From Siphonodentalium dalli (Eukaryota; Mollusca; Scaphopoda; Gadilida; Siphonodentaliidae), in contig CP136063.1 of NCBI GenBank assembly GCA_032622095.1, forward strand, positions 117,696,723 through 117,760,722: a stretch of DNA of 64,000 bases. The letters run 5' to 3'. Position 1 is the first letter of the stretch. Each line of letters starts with the position of its first letter. Below the pieces are notes generated by a model, which did no database searches, had not been told where the DNA came from, and saw only the letters and a list, made by a program, of their open reading frames with translations. The position numbers and the translations under genes are program-made. This document shows positions 11,604-21,426 of this stretch, piece by piece.

Positions 11604-11745
11604 TGTTAATTTATAAGAAAATATATTAGTATTAAATATATAGGCATATAACTGTGTATATTTAAACTGTATATCCAAACTGATTGAAATGCGTGACTAT
11701 ATATATATACCCCTTTCCGCTATACGGGGAACAGGAAAATGCACC

Positions 11746-12475
11746 TATTCTTCCCACCAAATCCAAAAGGGCTAATTAAAGAGCAAGGTAATGTAGCAGG
11801 TACATTTGGATATTCTATTCACGCCCCCCCCCCCCCCAAATCTTGACCGCTATACTTCAAATTCAAACATCGAGATAATTTTTTTTGACGAGTACATCTG
11901 ATAGCTAGTGTTCACGCGCATCTAGAGCGCAATTTTCTAATTTTCAGATGGAACGGTTTACTCGTGACAACGCTATATATCATAAATATGTATACTTCTG
12001 TAGTCTATCACTAGCCGATTTTTAGCCCCAAATCCAAACGGGCCGATGTAGGAGCGAGTTTAATGCGGTGGTACATAATCCGGTATACTGTAGGTATGAC
12101 TCTAAAATTTGACCTCTCTAATATAAACGCAACCTGCTCAAGGGAGTGTTTGTGTCGGGTGGGTTCAGATTTGGAAAATTCCACCGAAGATCAAATGGGC
12201 AAAATTACTCCGAAAATCATATATTGAGATAAAAACTTTTCGAAGAGTGGATGTGATAAGTAGTATATATACGCAAGATTAGTACACTTTTTAATAATTT
12301 ATATTGAACGGTTTAACCCTGGTAGCGTATAACGTTGTGACGGGTGATAAATATTACTCAAATTCAAACCCTCTCTTCATGACGCAAATTCAAACGGACT
12401 TAGCAAGAAGCAAGGCAAATGCATGAATATGCTCACCGATATACTATATAGGTATGTCCGCTCTACTGTAAAAGT
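11746..12475 (+). repeat. Diverged ~300-bp tandem repeats inside R1
   Basis: Three diverged repeats begin near 11750, 12020 and 12370. Shared phrases are CCAAATCCAAACGGGC, GTATACTGTAGGTATG, a TTGACC..CTATA block, AAATTCCACCGAA, and GAACGGTTTA followed by CTCGTGAC or CCCTGGTA. A pure C-run (14 C) lies at 11824-11837. The junction A11975|T11976 is the empty version of the site that M occupies in R3 and R4. Confidence 0.7.
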
Positions 12476-12483
12476 AACCTATT

Positions 12484-12742
12484 GTCACGATTTGACCTGT
12501 CCAAAACACTCCCCGGACAAAAGTTTTCCTAGGTATAAAATTTCGTCGAAATCCGATCGTTTTACTCGATTTGACCTTGAACTTACCATTTCGAATGTCA
12601 ATGTCAGGTCGGGGTCACGACTTGACCCGCCCAAAAGACTCCCCGGACAAAAGTACCCCTAGGTATCAAATTTCGTGGAAATCCGCATGTTTTACCCGAT
12701 TTGACCTTCGATTGACCATTTTGAAGACCAAGGTCAGGTGGG
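12484..12742 (-). mobile_element. Reversed fragment of element M in R1
   Basis: Two minisatellite repeats with the core ACTCCCCGGACAAAAGT, the reverse complement of the repeat found in plus orientation in the intact M copies of R3 and R4. The M ends (TCTACTAC and CTAG) are not present here, so it is a partial copy. It sits at a different place in R from the intact M insertions. Confidence 0.75.
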
Positions 12743-12766
12743 GACGGGATGGGATGGGATGGAATA

Positions 12767-12806
12767 CCATGGAAGTATATCTGATTCCATGGAATCTGAC
12801 CTCTAG
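12767..12806 (+). other. Helitron-like 3' terminus of R1
   Basis: CCATGGAA (12767-12774) and TTCCATGG (12785-12792) form an 8-bp stem with a 10-nt loop. Ten nucleotides later comes CTAG (12803-12806) followed by T. A 3-prime hairpin about 10-12 nt before CTRR, with a T to the right, is the accepted hallmark of Helitrons. The same terminus occurs at 19675-19678, 27884-27887, 36365-36368 and 61228-61231 (CTAG coordinates). Confidence 0.72.
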
Positions 12807-14363
12807 TTATACTTCCATGTTTTAACATGGAAGTATATTGTAATTCTTCTGGCTTTTATTGTTTTTCTTCTTCTTATTCCAATAACATGCCTTAATCTCC
12901 GGAACGGCTGGACCGATTCGCCTACTATTTTCGGCTTTAGTATATAACTTTGGAAGTTCTCTGAAAATGGCCCATTGAGAATTTCGTCCGACCTTGACCT
13001 TCGGAGTTATCGCCATTTTGTTGATTTTAGGCGGTTTTTCGCGACACAAAAGTAACTTGCGAAATCGAGGTTTGAATTCTTATATCGTCGAAACGGCTTG
13101 ACCGATTGATTTGAAATTGGGTACCTGCATAGACATTGAGTATATGAAGTCGATGTACAAATAGGGAATTTCGTGTGACCTTGAACTTTGGAAACAACGC
13201 TCTCTATCTGTTTTATTGTTGTGCACATATCTCCTCCGAAACGGTTTGAGATATCGATTTCGGACTTTTTTCATTATTTGCGCCTGTATGTGTGTTCTAA
13301 AATACTGAAAAATTATAGGGTTCGCACTTCCGGTTTAAAAGTTCGCTACTGGTCGAAGTATAAAACAACGCTCTTTATAGGGAATCTAGAACGGCTTGAT
13401 ATATTGAGTTGGGACTTTTGGCATTATGTGCAGCAAACTCTGCGCTATCGAACGATATATATAGTTAACGGATATCACTTCCGGTTCGGGAGAGCGGGCG
13501 TGTGGGTATGTATCTCAAAACTATTTTAGCGCCTATATTGATGACATTTGGTAGACGTAATCAGTAGATGCCACTGATTACTATACAACTCGAATTTTAA
13601 AAATCGGACATAAACTTCGATAGTTATGGCTGTTTAAAAACTTGGTTTATTTCCGACCTTGACCTTCAGAGTTATCGACATTTTGTTGATTTTTGGGGGG
13701 GTCTTCGCGCAACTAAAATCGATGTTTGATTTCTTATATCGCCGAAACGGCTTGGCCGATTGATTTGAAATTCGGAACCCTTTTAGCCACTGAGCATTGA
13801 CAGTCGATGAACTAATAGGGAATTTCGTGTGATCTTGACCTTGGGAAACAACGCTCTTTATCTGTGTTATTGTTGTTCCAGTATCTCCTCCGAAACGGCT
13901 TGAGATATCGAGTTCGGACTTTTTTCATTATTTGCTCACTTATGTGTGTTATGTACCACCGAAAAATGATAGGGTTCGCACTTCCGGTTTAAAAGTTCGC
14001 TACTGGTCCAAGAATAAAAGAACGCTCTTTATATGCAATTCAGAAGGGGTTGAGATATCGAGTTGGGACTTGTTGCATGATGTGCAGCAAACTCTGCGCT
14101 CTCTAATGATATATATAGTTAACGGATTTCACTTCCGGTTTGGGAGAACGGGCGTGTTGGTATGTATCTCAAATTGTTTTTGGTGCAGATTTTGATGGAA
14201 TTTGGTGGATAGAATCTGTGGTTGCCGAGTATTACCATCAGCTACAGTATCACCATACTGATATGTGTCTCCGGAAAACTGACACTTTATCAGGTGACAC
14301 AATTTCCGTCATTGTCGAACATGGAAGTATCGAAATTGCTGTGCAATTACAGTTTCATTCTAG
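12807..14363 (+). mobile_element. Element X (hairpin head, Helitron-like 3' end)
   Basis: A 1.56-kb element seen once. It starts with a perfect hairpin (12809-12836), a TTCTTCTTCTT tract near 12865, then two diverged direct repeats about 655 bp apart. Pairs include CGAAACGGCTTG..CCGATTGATTTG at 13086 and 13741, TATCTCCTCCGAAACGG near 13229 and 13882, and CCATTTTGTTGATTT near 13012 and 13676. It ends with stem AATTGC/GCAATT (14334-14348), 11 nt, then CTAG (14360-14363) and T. The right flank, five TTA then TACTGG, equals the flank right of R2, R3 and R5. It seems to have inserted at, or fused to, the right end of R1. No TC start is visible, so the left boundary is uncertain. Confidence 0.65.
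12809..12836 (+). other. Head hairpin, type 2 (element X)
   Basis: Perfect 13-bp inverted repeat with arms ATACTTCCATGTT and AACATGGAAGTAT around a TT loop. The outer nine bases equal those of the A-E hairpins, while the inner pairs differ on both arms. Confidence 0.9.
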
Positions 14364-15888
14364 TTATTATTATTATTATACTGGACACTTTTGCAACCCT
14401 TATTACTCGAAAAGTACCAGGAGTAGCACACTAAAACTTGGTACGTATCTTGGGATCAAAGAGTTGTATGCCATCGTCGCATAACGAATATTGTCCGCGT
14501 TTTCCCCGAGGAGTTATCTCCCTTTATTTGAAAAAATGTCATTTTATTATCTCGGAAATTATAAGAAGCAGAGCATCGAAAATTAGACCGTATGCACATC
14601 TCGATATGCACTACTGCCCACGGGCATAAAAACTTGGGTCCGCCCTTTCCCTGAAGAGTTACCGCCCATAGTTGGCAAACCTCTATTTTATTGTACTCTG
14701 TTGTCCTCCCGTATCATTCCAGATAACTGTATTTGGTTTTTGTAGTCGTGTTGACCGTTGTCAGCTTAGTCCGAGGAAGAAAATTTGACAGGGTTGGACA
14801 TATATTTTTACACTGGGGTGGGGGCAATATTTTCGCAATTTTTTTTTATTATTGACATTCATCTATTTAAGTATGTAGATTCCCTGAACGAAAACAAACC
14901 CATACCGGAAAGGATTTTTGTAATCCGAGAAGAAATGCAAGAGTTACGGGCCCTCAAAGTTTGCAAGTGTCGGTCCCATGTGCTTGTGACCCTATCTCCT
15001 CCGAAGATGTCGAACTTTGGATGTCGTCTGATATCCCAGTGCGTGCGGTCTGAAGAGAGCACGCGATGGGCCAAATTTTGCCAGTGTCGGTTCAGTGTTG
15101 TGGGTCAGGGGAGGGGTGGTCCGGGGTACCAATTTTGTATTCTTCTCCGAATCGGATGAAACTTGGAATATAACATCCATACCGCCAACCGATCTAGAAA
15201 CTGAAAGAATTTCGAAAATCCATTGAAAAATGTCAGAGTTGTGGGCCTTCAAACAATGCAAATTTGGCCCCATATGCTTGTGATCACATCTCCTCCGAAG
15301 ATGTCAAACTTTGGATGTCAACTGATACGCCAATGCGTGCGGTCTGAAGAGAGCACGCGATGAGCCAAATTTTGCCAGTGTCGGTTCAGTGTTGTGGGTC
15401 AGGGGAGGGGTGGTCCGGGGTACCAAAATTTATTTCGTCTCCGAATCATATGAAACTTGATATATAACATACACCATACACGTTGATCATAAAACTGAAA
15501 ACAGATTGTAAATCCGTTAAAAAATGGCGGAGATTTGGGCCCTCAAACTTTGAATGTGGGCCCGTATTCTTTCCAATAAACAAAATGTTATTCGTCTCTG
15601 AATCAGACAAAATTTATAACAAATAATCAATGTAAGTAGCTGATCACAATACTCAAAACAATTTTTAAATCCATTGGAAAATAACGGAGTTACGGGCTCT
15701 CAAAATTCGCATTTTGGGCCGGGTTTGACTATTTCCCAATCCCGTCACCCAATTTCGAGGCAGGGGTGGGGTCACTCCCAAACACTTGAGATCAACCCAC
15801 ACATGTTAAGGGAAAGATATAATCATCCTAATTCATATTTTCCGTCCCTTAACTGCGATTTATTGAGCTCATGATTTGCCCTATTATT
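14364..15888 (+). repeat. Family A1 body without head
   Basis: Five TTA triplets then a 1511-bp A1 body (14378-15888), joined on the left to the CTAG end of X in place of a head. It is the first body of higher-order copy 2. Confidence 0.9.
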
Positions 15889-16715
15889 ATACTTCCATGG
15901 TGTAACCAAGGAAGTATATTGTTTTTCTACTGCGGCCGTTTTCTGTTTAATTGGAAATACTCAGAAACTAATGGGAGGAGGACCGCGAAATCTCTAGCGA
16001 ATGTATGCATCTAAGGTCTACTAAAAATAATGCTATCCGGATGTTGGTCCAATATATTTTGACAGAGTTATGGCCCTTTTTCGATTATTTTTCATTATTA
16101 TTATTATTATTATTATTATACTGGACACTTTTGCAACCCTTATTACTCGAAAAGTACCAGGAGTAGCACACTAAAACTTGGTACGTATCTTGGGATCAAA
16201 GAGTTGTATGCCATCGTCGCATAACGAATATTGTCCGCGTTTTCCCCGAGGAGTTATCTCCCTTTATTTGAAAAAATGTCATTTTATTATCTCGGAAATT
16301 ATAAGAAGCAGAGCATCGAAAATTAGACCGTATGCACATCTCGATATGCACTACTGCCCACGGGCATAAAAACTTGGGTCCGCCCTTTCCCTGAAGAGTT
16401 ACCGCCCATAGTTGGCAAACCTCTATTTTATTGTACTCTGTTGTCCTCCCGTATCATTCCAGATAACTGTATTTGGTTTTTGTAGTCGTGTTGACCGTTG
16501 TCAGCTTAGTCCGAGGAAGAAAATTTGACAGGGTTGGACATATATTTTTACACTGGGGTGGGGGCAATATTTTCGCAATTTTTTTTTATTATTGACATTC
16601 ATCTATTTAAGTATGTAGATTCCCTGAACGAAAACAAACCCATACCGGAAAGGATTTTTGTAATCCGAGAAGAAATGCAAGAGTTACGGGCCCTCAAAGT
16701 TTGCAAGTGTCGGTC
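15889..16715 (+). repeat. Family A1 unit, truncated by R2
   Basis: Copy of 9018-9844 with the same head, (ATT)8 tract and breakpoint after GTGTCGGTCC. Confidence 0.88.
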
Positions 16716-17426
16716 CAGTAGTGTGGGTCAGGGGAGGGGTGGTCTGCGGTACCAATTTTTAATTCTTCTCCGAATCATATGAAATTTGGGATATAACAGA
16801 AATATGTCTATCCAAATGTAATTCGCGAACTATGAACGAATGTTGTACAAGCTCACATCTCATTCCCCAAACTATCCGTTACTTATTCATAAAAGTCATA
16901 TTATGCTACACGCGAAACGGAGATAACTTTTGGGGAATCCAGAGTCCAAAACGGATCGAAATCGCCCTGTTCCAGAAAAGTCGTTCATTTTGTTTTCACT
17001 TTTTGAAAAAGGCTCCAATATTTCAACCAAAACTTTTGGACTTAGAACATTATTTTTTTCTCAGTCAAGTGAAAAGAGCTCTTCAAAATAATTCCGCTTA
17101 TATATATAATATATATTATCTATATATACGCCAAAAATTTGTCACTCCCCTCTCTCCTTCCTCCGGCTACCCCATCCCCCGTGGGATGGAACCTACCTCC
17201 GATTCGAATACACCCGTCTTGCCGCGGACCAGTCTCAATCGTCTACCATAGAACTGATAGAACGCCCGTCGAATTCCAACAATCATTTCCAGAGTGGTAT
17301 ATTGGTATGAGTACATATCGGAGCCGTTATAAAGCAAATAACTTGGATTTTAATATAAACCCACCTATTCGTAAATTGTGTAGCCCATGGTGTGTGGTAA
17401 ATTATCATTTTATCGTGTAGAGTGTG

Positions 17427-17804
17427 TCATGAGCTATCTGCGTGCGTGCATTTCACTTTTGTATTTTCTTTCGCATCTTCAACGCATTGCATATCATATA
17501 CAACCAAACAAAATACAAACATTACATTAATTTGGTCAAACAAGCCTTCGTTATACGGTGTATATTTCTACTAACGTAATGACGACGTATAGCCAATTAT
17601 TCCGTTTGCGATAACAACGATAAACACATAGAAACATGCAAACATCATCAGTTTCGTAAGATCAATTTGTATATTGTTATAAACCGTAGTATACTGCTGA
17701 TAGACATTCAATTCTTTCCGTGAGTATATGTCTGCCGAATTGGAAATGACTCCTTTTATACTTTCGCAAACTAAAACACCACTGATAGTTTCGTACTCCG
17801 TCAT
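17427..17804 (-). pseudogene. Decayed 125-codon frame in R2
   Basis: Same frame and same two TAG codons as in R1, as expected of a recent duplicate. It adds no independent evidence for coding. Confidence 0.28.
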
Positions 17805-18125
17805 TTAAGTCTTGTCAAAAAAGCAAACGTGAAACAACCGCTCATTATTCCTACCATAAAGGAATCTACTTATAGAGAACGCTCTTTTCTGTTCGATTAC
17901 GTTCAAACTATTTGTGTGTTGTTGTTAATCACTCATTATATTCTTCGGACCGAACGTTCATTAAGCGCGCTTCATGTTATATATGCGAAAACCGACCCAC
18001 GTGTTTATTGTTTTATATCCGATTCAATAACACATTTTACATTATCTTTAGTTTGGTATTATTCGTATTTGATGATTAAAATACACCAAAACATGTTAAA
18101 AATAAAAAATACAAAAAGATAATTT

Positions 18126-18202
18126 GACGGGATTCGAACTCACGTCGCAATAAAACACAAACTGAAGGTTTGACGCTCTCACCTCTGGGCTACGCACTGC
18201 GC
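18126..18202 (-). mobile_element. tRNA-derived SINE-like segment, copy 2a
   Basis: Duplicate of 11255-11331, with A-box-like and B-box sequences on the minus strand. Confidence 0.65.
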
Positions 18203-18397
18203 TGTTAATTTATAAGAAAATATATTAGTATTAAATATATAGGCATATAACTGTGTATATTTAAACTTTATATTCAAATTGATTGAAATCGAATATAAAA
18301 AGCATCTTTACATTATCTTTAGTTTGGTATTATTCGTATTTGATGATTAAAATACACCAAAACATGTTAAAAATAAAAAATAAAAAAAAGATAATTT

Positions 18398-18474
18398 GAC
18401 GGGATTCGAACTCACGTCGCAATAAAACACAAACTGAGGGTTTGACGCTCTCACCACTGGTCTACGGACTGCGC
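18398..18474 (-). mobile_element. tRNA-derived SINE-like segment, copy 2b
   Basis: Duplicate of 11527-11603, retaining TAGACCAGTGG in the A-box region. Confidence 0.65.
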
Positions 18475-19355
18475 TGTTAATTTATAAGAAAATATATTAG
18501 TATTAAATATATAGGCATATAACTGTGTATATTTAAACTGTATATCCAAACTGATTGAAATGCGTGACTATATATATATACCCCTTTCCGCTATACGGGG
18601 AACAGGAAAATGCACCTATTCTTCCCACCAAATCCAAAAGGGCTAATTAAAGAGCAAGGTAATGTAGCAGGTACATTTGGATATTCTATTCACGCCCCCC
18701 CCCCCCCCCAAATCTTGACCGCTATACTTCAAATTCAAACATCGAGATAATTTTTTTTGACGAGTACATCTGATAGCTAGTGTTCACGCGCATCTAGAGC
18801 GCAATTTTCTAATTTTCAGATGGAACGGTTTACTCGTGACAACGCTATATATCATAAATATGTATACTTCTGTAGTCTATCACTAGCCGATTTTTAGCCC
18901 CAAATCCAAACGGGCCGATGTAGGAGCGAGTTTAATGCGGTGGTACATAATCCGGTATACTGTAGGTATGACTCTAAAATTTGACCTCTCTAATATAAAC
19001 GCAACCTGCTCAAGGGAGTGTTTGTGTCGGGTGGGTTCAGATTTGGAAAATTCCACCGAAGATCAAATGGGCAAAATTACTCCGAAAATCATATATTGAG
19101 ATAAAAACTTTTCGAAGAGTGGATGTGATAAGTAGTATATATACGCAAGATTAGTACACTTTTTAATAATTTATATTGAACGGTTTAACCCTGGTAGCGT
19201 ATAACGTTGTGACGGGTGATAAATATTACTCAAATTCAAACCCTCTCTTCATGACGCAAATTCAAACGGACTTAGCAAGAAGCAAGGCAAATGCATGAAT
19301 ATGCTCACCGATATACTATATAGGTATGTCCGCTCTACTGTAAAAGTAACCTATT

Positions 19356-19614
19356 GTCACGATTTGACCTGTCCAAAACACTCCCCGGACAAAAGTTTTC
19401 CTAGGTATAAAATTTCGTCGAAATCCGATCGTTTTACTCGATTTGACCTTGAACTTACCATTTCGAATGTCAATGTCAGGTCGGGGTCACGACTTGACCC
19501 GCCCAAAAGACTCCCCGGACAAAAGTACCCCTAGGTATCAAATTTCGTGGAAATCCGCATGTTTTACCCGATTTGACCTTCGATTGACCATTTTGAAGAC
19601 CAAGGTCAGGTGGG
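19356..19614 (-). mobile_element. Reversed fragment of element M in R2
   Basis: Duplicate of the R1 fragment at 12484-12742: two minisatellite repeats in reverse orientation, without M termini. Confidence 0.73.
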
Positions 19615-19678
19615 GACGGGATGGGATGGGATGGAATACCATGGAAGTATATCTGATTCCATGGAATCTGACCTCTAG

Positions 19679-21203
19679 TTATTATTATTATTATACTGGA
19701 CACTTTTGCAACCCTTATTACTCGAAAAGTACCAGGAGTAGCACACTAAAACTTGGTACGTATCTTGGGATCAAAGAGTTGTATGCCATCGTCGCATAAC
19801 GAATATTGTCCGCGTTTTCCCCGAGGAGTTATCTCCCTTTATTTGAAAAAATGTCATTTTATTATCTAGGAAATTATAAGAAGCAGAGCATCGAAAATTA
19901 GACCGTATGCACATCTCGATATGCACTACTGCCCACGGGCATAAAAACTTGGGTCCGCCCTTTCCCTGAAGAGTTACCGCCCATAGTTGGCAAACCTCTA
20001 TTTTATTGTACTCTGTTGTCCTCCCGTATCATTCCAGATAACTGTATTTGGTTTTTGTAGTCGTGTTGACCGTTGTCAGCTTAGTCCGAGGAAGAAAATT
20101 TGACAGGGTTGGACATATATTTTTACACTGGGGTGGGGGCAATATTTTCGCAATTTTTTTTTATTATTGACATTCATCTATTTAAGTATGTAGATTCCCT
20201 GAACGAAAACAAACCCATACCGGAAAGGATTTTTGTAATCCGAGAAGAAATGCAAGAGTTACGGGCCCTCAAAGTTTGCAAGTGTCGGTCCCATGTGCTT
20301 GTGACCCTATCTCCTCCGAAGATGTCGAACTTTGGATGTCGTCTGATATCCCAGTGCGTGCGGTCTGAAGAGAGCACGCGATGGGCCAAATTTTGCCAGT
20401 GTCGGTTCAGTGTTGTGGGTCAGGGGAGGGGTGGTCCGGGGTACCAATTTTGTATTCTTCTCCGAATCGGATGAAACTTGGAATATAACATCCATACCGC
20501 CAACCGATCTAGAAACTGAAAGAATTTCGAAAATCCATTGAAAAATGTCAGAGTTGTGGGCCTTCAAACAATGCAAATTTGGCCCCATATGCTTGTGATC
20601 ACATCTCCTCCGAAGATGTCAAACTTTGGATGTCAACTGATACGCCAATGCGTGCGGTCTGAAGAGAGCACGCGATGAGCCAAATTATGCCAGTGTCGGT
20701 TCAGTGTTGTGGGTCAGGGGAGGGGTGGTCCGGGGTACCAAAATTTATTTCGTCTCCGAATCATATGAAACTTGATATATAACATATACCATACACGTTG
20801 ATCATAAAACTGAAAACAGATTGTAAATCCGTTAAAAAATGGCGGAGATTTGGGCCCTCAAACTTTGAATGTGGGCCCGTATTCTTTCCAATAAACAAAA
20901 TGTTATTCGTCTCTGAATCAGACAAAATTTATAACAAATAATCAATGTAAGTAGCTGATCACAATACTCAAAACAATTTTTAAATCCATTGGAAAATAAC
21001 GGAGTTACGGGCTCTCAAAATTCGCATTTTGGGCCGGGTTTGACTATTTCCCAATCCCGTCACCCAATTTCGAGGCAGGGGTGGGGTCACTCCCAAACAC
21101 TTGAGATCAACCCACACATGTTAAGGGAAAGATATAATCATCCTAATTCATATTTTCCGTCCCTTAACTGCGATTTATTGAGCTCATGATTTGCCCTATT
21201 ATT
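19679..21203 (+). repeat. Family A2 body without head, right of R2
   Basis: Five TTA triplets, then a 1511-bp body at 19693-21203. A2 markers are TTATCTAGG (near 19863), AAATTATGCC and AACATATACC. The TTATCTAGG change is shared with the bodies right of R3 and R5, so the R-A2 junction was copied as a unit. Confidence 0.9.
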
Positions 21204-21426
21204 ATACTTCCATGGTGTAACCAAGGAAGTATATTGTTTTTCTACTGCGGCCGTTTTCTGTTTAATTGGAAATACTCAGAAACTAATGGGAGGAGGACCG
21301 CGAAATCTCTAGCGAATGTAGGCATCTAAGGTCTACTAAAAATAATGCTATCCGGATGTTGGTCCAATATATTTTGACAGAGTTATGGCCCTTTTTCGAT
21401 TATTTTTCATTATTATTATTATTATT
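21204..21426 (+). repeat. Body-less head module (A2)
   Basis: Head with (ATT)6 at 21409-21426, joined to the head of the first B unit. It has the same length (223 bp) as the body-less heads at 1621 and 31159. Confidence 0.9.

Larger units (their letters stand above)
11165..11691 (-). repeat. ~271-bp tandem duplication with tRNA-like segment
   Basis: Two consecutive copies (about 11165-11435 and 11436-11691) both start TTTACATTATC and contain the tRNA-like segment. R3 and R4 have a single copy in this place. They also have ~45 bp (containing TCGACGTTTATATTCTAG) that is missing before the first copy here. The duplication is therefore derived and specific to R1 and R2. Confidence 0.85.
9845..12806 (+). 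mobile_element. Composite block R, copy 1 (Helitron-like 3' end)
   Basis: A ~2.96-kb block unlike the A-E bodies. In order: a short body-like stretch (9845-9927); a leader shared with R2 (to about 10200); an AT-rich palindromic stretch at 10229-10258; a GC-richer stretch near 10270-10380; a decayed minus-strand frame (10556-10933); two minus-strand tRNA-like segments (11255-11331, 11527-11603); diverged ~300-bp tandem repeats (11746-12475); a reversed piece of M (12484-12742); and a hairpin then CTAG at the right end (12803-12806). The right end is shared by all five R copies while left ends differ (compare 25014, 34813 and 58307). No transposase or helicase frame is visible, so it would be non-autonomous. 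Grouping all of this as one element is inference. Confidence 0.7.
7507..14377 (+). repeat. Higher-order tandem repeat, copy 1
   Basis: A 6,871-bp block made of an A1 body, a truncated A1 unit, R1 and X. The next copy starts at 14378 with the same A1 body. Corresponding landmarks are offset by 6,871 bp (heads 9018 and 15889, tRNA-like segments 11255 and 18126). The offset becomes 6,872 after a C-run that is 14 long here and 15 long in copy 2. Confidence 0.88.
14378..19678 (+). repeat. Higher-order tandem repeat, copy 2 (lacks X)
   Basis: Near-identical to 7507-12806 over about 5.3 kb, including the truncated A1 unit and all of R2. It stops at the right end of R2, where an A2 body follows and X is absent. 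Confidence 0.88.
16716..19678 (+). mobile_element. Composite block R, copy 2
   Basis: Duplicate of R1, apparently differing mainly by one extra C in the C-run (15 C at 18695-18709). It carries the same reversed M fragment (about 19356-19614), the same empty M site (A18847|T18848) and ends hairpin-10 nt-CTAG at 19675-19678. Unlike R1 it is followed directly by the ATT tract and an A2 body. Confidence 0.7.

Noticed and set aside
12807-12811. Canonical Helitron TC start for element X
   Set aside because: The left edge reads TTATACTTCC with no A|TC junction and no empty site is available, so the left end of X cannot be fixed.
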